Source: CAZMCC01 sp964564695 (GTDB taxonomy: Bacteria; Planctomycetota; Phycisphaerae; Phycisphaerales; UBA1924). From it: a stretch of DNA of 8,314 nucleotides. Position 1 is the stretch's first letter; each line of letters begins with the position of its first letter. The translations under genes and the position numbers were made by a program. The notes beneath the pieces are model-generated. The model did not search any database, was not told the origin of the DNA, and saw only the letters and a program-made list of their open reading frames with translations. The DNA lies in contig CAZMCC010000130.1 of the NCBI GenBank assembly GCA_964564695.1, positions 1-8,314 of the forward strand, given 5' to 3'. Shown here one piece after another: positions 6,385 through 8,314 of the stretch.

Positions 6385-6412
6385 AGCCCGGAGCGGCAGC
6401 GACGGGCCACGG
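6385..6412 (+). repeat. REP-like repeat, copy 2
   Basis: Second copy of the element at 6277-6304, same orientation, 108 bases further on. The core differs mainly in the middle (GAGCGGCAGCGA against GAGCGCGAGCGA), while the outer GCCCG/CGGGC pairing bases are kept, as expected of a structured mobile or REP-like repeat. Confidence 0.6.
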
Positions 6413-6738
6413 CGAGAACGGTGCGCGCGGGGGCCTCGGATCATCGGGCGATGATGTTTATCGCGCGGCGGCGTCGGCGTGGCCAGTCGCTGCCGCTCCT
6501 GGCTCTTGTCTGCTTCTCACTGGGCGTTGGGTCGGTCTGGACGGGGCAACGCGGGCGTGAGCGAACCGGCGGCGCTCGCAAGGCGCCGTGGCCGCGGAGG
6601 GGACTCGTTCTTGTCTCGGCGCTTCGGGCCCTGGCGTGTGACCGACCGGGTGGGTGTCTAGGCCACCTCCCCGACCACGCCCTGACCCTGGCGCTCCGAC
6701 GAAAACGAGGTCTCTCTATAGAGGGGTGGAGGGACGGG

Positions 6739-6752
6739 TTTGTGCGCACAAA
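6739..6752. repeat. 14-bp palindrome TTTGYGCGCRCAAA, copy 1
   Basis: TTTGTGCGCACAAA is a perfect palindrome, followed by GGCG. Two more copies follow at 6851 and 6880, each also followed by KGCG. The shape, a 14-bp dyad with fixed TTTG/CAAA ends, is that of a binding site for a dimeric DNA-binding protein. Which protein is unknown. Confidence 0.65.
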
Positions 6753-6850
6753 GGCGCTCCAATCGCGGGGGTTGACGAGCGGAAGTTGTTGTGGGGGCGG
6801 GAGATAAAAATCTGGAGGAATATTCTGGAGAGGGCGGAAAGTGATGCGGA

Positions 6851-6864
6851 TTTGTGCGCGCAAA
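6851..6864. repeat. 14-bp palindrome TTTGYGCGCRCAAA, copy 2
   Basis: TTTGTGCGCGCAAA, symmetrical except at one base pair, followed by TGCG. Its centre lies 112 bp from copy 1 and 29 bp from copy 3. Confidence 0.65.
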
Positions 6865-6879
6865 TGCGTACTTAGCGCG

Positions 6880-6893
6880 TTTGCGCGCGCAAA
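6880..6893. repeat. 14-bp palindrome TTTGYGCGCRCAAA, copy 3
   Basis: TTTGCGCGCGCAAA is a perfect palindrome, followed by GGCG as in copy 1. A possible further half site TTTGCG lies at 6902-6907. Confidence 0.65.
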
Positions 6894-6941
6894 GGCGATA
6901 CTTTGCGGGTGGGGTCGCGCTGGGGGTATCCCGGAAAGTCC

Positions 6942-6961
6942 TTCGCCCCTGCCGGGGCGAA
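6942..6961. repeat. Hairpin with 8-bp stem
   Basis: TTCGCCCC pairs perfectly with GGGGCGAA around the loop TGCC. The same pattern, CGCCCC then GGGGCGAA, recurs at 7052-7068, so the two are probably copies of one element. There is no T-tract on either side. Confidence 0.55.
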
Positions 6962-7007
6962 ATGCAAAGAAGGGAAACGGGAGGGGGCGCGGCTTACCAC
7001 GGGCTGG

Positions 7008-7027
7008 CGACGCTCCGAGGAGTGTCG
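7008..7027. repeat. Hairpin within a larger imperfect palindrome
   Basis: CGACGCTC pairs with GAGTGTCG (one G-U pair) around loop CGAG, and the stem extends outward by G-C and G-U pairs. Flanking CCACG (about 6996-7000) can pair with CGTGG (about 7036-7040), which suggests a REP-like structure of about 50 bases lying 3' of the permease gene. Confidence 0.45.
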
Positions 7028-7051
7028 CTGCGCCGCGTGGCTACAGCCCGG

Positions 7052-7066
7052 CGCCCCACCGGGGCG
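7052..7066. repeat. Short GC hairpin 3' of the permease gene
   Basis: CGCCCC pairs with GGGGCG around ACC. It lies about 18 bases after the permease stop on the minus strand and might help end that transcript, but no T-tract follows. It matches the hairpin at 6942-6961 in its stem sequence. Confidence 0.45.
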
Positions 7067-7084
7067 AAGAGGGAGACCCGCTCG

Positions 7085-8314
7085 CTACACCTTCGCCTTC
7101 TTCAGCTTCGGATCGATCGCATCCCGCAGCGCCTCGCCCACGAGGTTGTAGCTCAGCACCGTCAGGAAGATCGCCACGCCCGGGAACACCGCGAGCCACC
7201 ACTTGAACTCGCCTTCGGCGCTGACGGCGCTGGCGAGGAGCTTGCCCCACGAGGCCTGGTCGATCGGGCCCAGGCCCAGGTAGCTGAGCACGGCCTCGAT
7301 GGTGATGGCGGCGGCGATGGCGAAGCTGGCGTCGACGAGCACGGGGGCCACGCCGTTGGGGAGCATGTGTTTGAAGAGGACGCTGCGGAGCGGGAGGCCC
7401 ACGGCGCGGGCGGACTGCACGAAGTCCTGGTTGCGGAGCTTGAGGAATTCGCTGCGGGTGAAGCGGGCCATGCCGGTCCAGCTGAAGCAGCCGATGATCG
7501 CCATCATGGTGTAGGTCGTGCGGTACTCGGGCTCGATCACCGCGACGGTGACGATGAGCAGGAAGAGCACGGGCACGGCCATGAAGATCTCGACCACGCG
7601 GAAGAGCACGAGGTCGACCCAGCCGCCGAAATAGCCCATGAGGGCGCCCATCGTGACGCCGATGAGCAGCGCGATGCCGGTGGAGACCAGGCCGATAGAG
7701 ATCGACAGGCGGCAGGCGTGCAGGAGCTGGGTGAGGACGTCGGCGCCGAAGGCGTCGGTGCCGAGGTGGAAGGAGGGGGCGCCGGCGGGGAGCGTGGCGG
7801 GGGCGGCTGAGCCGTCGGCGGGGGTGGCGCCCAGGATCGTGCCCGGGGGATTGCGAGAAAGCTCGCTGAAACGCTGCTGGGGGCTGAAAGGGACGGGGAC
7901 GAAGGTGGCGGTGGCGGCGCCCTCGGCGATGCGTCGGTGGTAGTCGAAGGTCTCGAGGCGCGGCCGGTCCCAGGTGATCGCGACGCAGGCGACCGCGACG
8001 GCGCCGCCGACGCCGATGAAGACGAAGCGACGGGCGTGGCTCACGGCGATGGGGAGCAGGGAGATGATGAGCGTGGTGAGACCGACGCCCAGGCCGGCGG
8101 CGGCGAAGGGGGCCCAGGGCTTGGCGCGCATGGCGCGGAACATGGGGGCGGGGTCGCGCGAGCCGATGGCGCTCTGGACGATCGAAGCGACGATGATCGT
8201 GACGAGGGCGCAGAAGAAGGCGCTGACGAGCCACGTGAAGCGCCGGGCGCGGGTCGCGACGGGGAGGAGGAGGGCGAGGGGGACGCCGATGGCGCCGAGG
8301 AGGAGGAGGACGAG
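7085..8314 (-). CDS. ABC transporter permease, OppC/DppC type, 5' end outside window
   Basis: Membrane subunit of a peptide/nickel-type ABC importer. The visible part is 409 residues, and the frame is open to the window edge, so the ATG at 8143 is internal and not the start. Upstream of it lie two more hydrophobic segments (about residues 1-19 and 26-46, ending IVASIVQSAIG). Two others follow (about 69-91 and 97-115), giving four before the large external region with PQQRFSELSRNPPG and the OppC signature LGTDAFGADVLTQLLHACR (about 184-202). The transport core then has about five further membrane segments and the cytoplasmic EAA-type loop QSARAVGLPLRSVLFKHMLP (about 300-319), which contacts the ATPase. 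The C-terminus is YNLVGEALRDAIDPKLKKAKV, and stop TAG is at 7087-7085. Typical OppC proteins are about 300 residues with one N-terminal helix, so this one is extended. Partner genes (OppB, ATPases) would lie beyond the right edge; the substrate is unknown. Confidence 0.9.
   Translation of the reverse strand, partial: LVLLLLGAIGVPLALLLPVATRARRFTWLVSAFFCALVTIIVASIVQSAIGSRDPAPMFRAMRAKPWAPFAAAGLGVGLTTLIISLLPIAVSHARRFVFIGVGGAVAVACVAITWDRPRLETFDYHRRIAEGAATATFVPVPFSPQQRFSELSRNPPGTILGATPADGSAAPATLPAGAPSFHLGTDAFGADVLTQLLHACRLSISIGLVSTGIALLIGVTMGALMGYFGGWVDLVLFRVVEIFMAVPVLFLLIVTVAVIEPEYRTTYTMMAIIGCFSWTGMARFTRSEFLKLRNQDFVQSARAVGLPLRSVLFKHMLPNGVAPVLVDASFAIAAAITIEAVLSYLGLGPIDQASWGKLLASAVSAEGEFKWWLAVFPGVAIFLTVLSYNLVGEALRDAIDPKLKKAKV

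Larger units (their letters stand above)
6413..7084. other. Gene-free, palindrome-rich interval between converging genes
   Basis: About 670 bases between the end of the carbonic anhydrase unit and the 3' end of the ABC permease gene. Open frames here (for example 6451-6807 on the plus strand) are Arg/Gly/Pro-rich and lack recognisable motifs. Instead there are many inverted repeats: 6440-6455, 6714-6723, three related 14-bp palindromes (6739, 6851, 6880), and hairpins at 6942-6961, 7008-7027 and 7052-7066. The part 6800-6830 is clearly AT-richer than its surroundings (GATAAAAA, GGAATATTC). I see no tRNA or rRNA. Confidence 0.6.

Noticed and set aside
4848..6410. 520-residue open frame on the minus strand opposite the carbonic anhydrase
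   Set aside because: Gly/Arg/Ala-rich low-complexity product, antisense to conserved zinc-site motifs on the plus strand and crossing two genes and a terminator.
6451..6807. Possible 118-residue protein starting MMFIARRRRRGQSLPLLALV, faintly like a TadE-type prepilin N-terminus
   Set aside because: Only the first 30 residues look protein-like; the rest is Arg/Gly-rich without motifs, there is no ribosome site, and it crosses several palindromes.
6772..6808. TTGACG and GATAAA as a promoter upstream of the palindromes
   Set aside because: The spacing is 25 bases, too long for a sigma70-type promoter, and no gene follows.
6270..7084. CRISPR array suggested by repeated palindromes
   Set aside because: Copies are 14 bp with unequal gaps (112 and 29 bp between centres), no regular spacers and no cas genes.
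7041..8234. 397-residue Arg/Pro/His-rich frame on the minus strand in another frame of the permease
   Set aside because: Composition is a frame shadow; the OppC motifs are in the overlapping frame.

Overview
The window is very GC-rich (roughly 70% by eye). It reads like chromosomal DNA of a Planctomycetota bacterium, most likely of the Phycisphaerae. The best pointers are a secreted protein ending in the PEP-CTERM-like tail typical of that group (PSPGA, a Gly/Leu helix, then RRRRG), a small orphan protein of a kind I associate with planctomycetes, and a long-form UbiD decarboxylase. No phage, transposase, CRISPR or defence genes are visible, and gene order looks like ordinary housekeeping or accessory chromosome.

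Layout from left to right. (1) 106-788 (+): an exported trypsin-like serine protease lipoprotein whose frame is broken by one apparently missing base just before the catalytic serine. (2) 863-1774 (-): a secreted PEP-CTERM-like protein, tail to tail with the protease. (3) 1775-2004: a divergent promoter region with two candidate promoters of the same TTGC..N17..CATACT form. (4) 2005-2235 (+): a 76-residue conserved-looking small protein. (5) 2237-2321: a 29-bp-arm inverted repeat that fills the gap between two converging genes and contains the stop codon of the next one. (6) 2317-4377 (-): a UbiD-family prenyl-FMN decarboxylase with a duplicated C-terminal segment. (7) 4391-5095 (+): a class I SAM methyltransferase, whose start lies only 13 bases from the UbiD start. 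(8) 5199-6269 (+): an exported beta-carbonic anhydrase with a long Ala/Pro/Lys linker, followed by a good intrinsic terminator. (9) 6270-7084: about 800 bases with no convincing gene but dense in palindromes, including two REP-like repeats and three copies of a 14-bp palindrome TTTGYGCGCRCAAA. (10) 7085-8314 (-): an OppC/DppC-type ABC permease whose 5' end runs off the window.

The genes do not form one pathway. They are mostly single-gene transcription units arranged divergently or convergently. UbiD probably acts in quinone biosynthesis. The carbonic anhydrase and the secreted proteins act outside the cytoplasmic membrane, and the permease would need OppB-, ATPase- and binding-protein partners beyond the right edge. 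The part least explained by genes is 6270-7084. I see no clear new multi-gene system here; the palindrome family in that interval is the best candidate for something undescribed.
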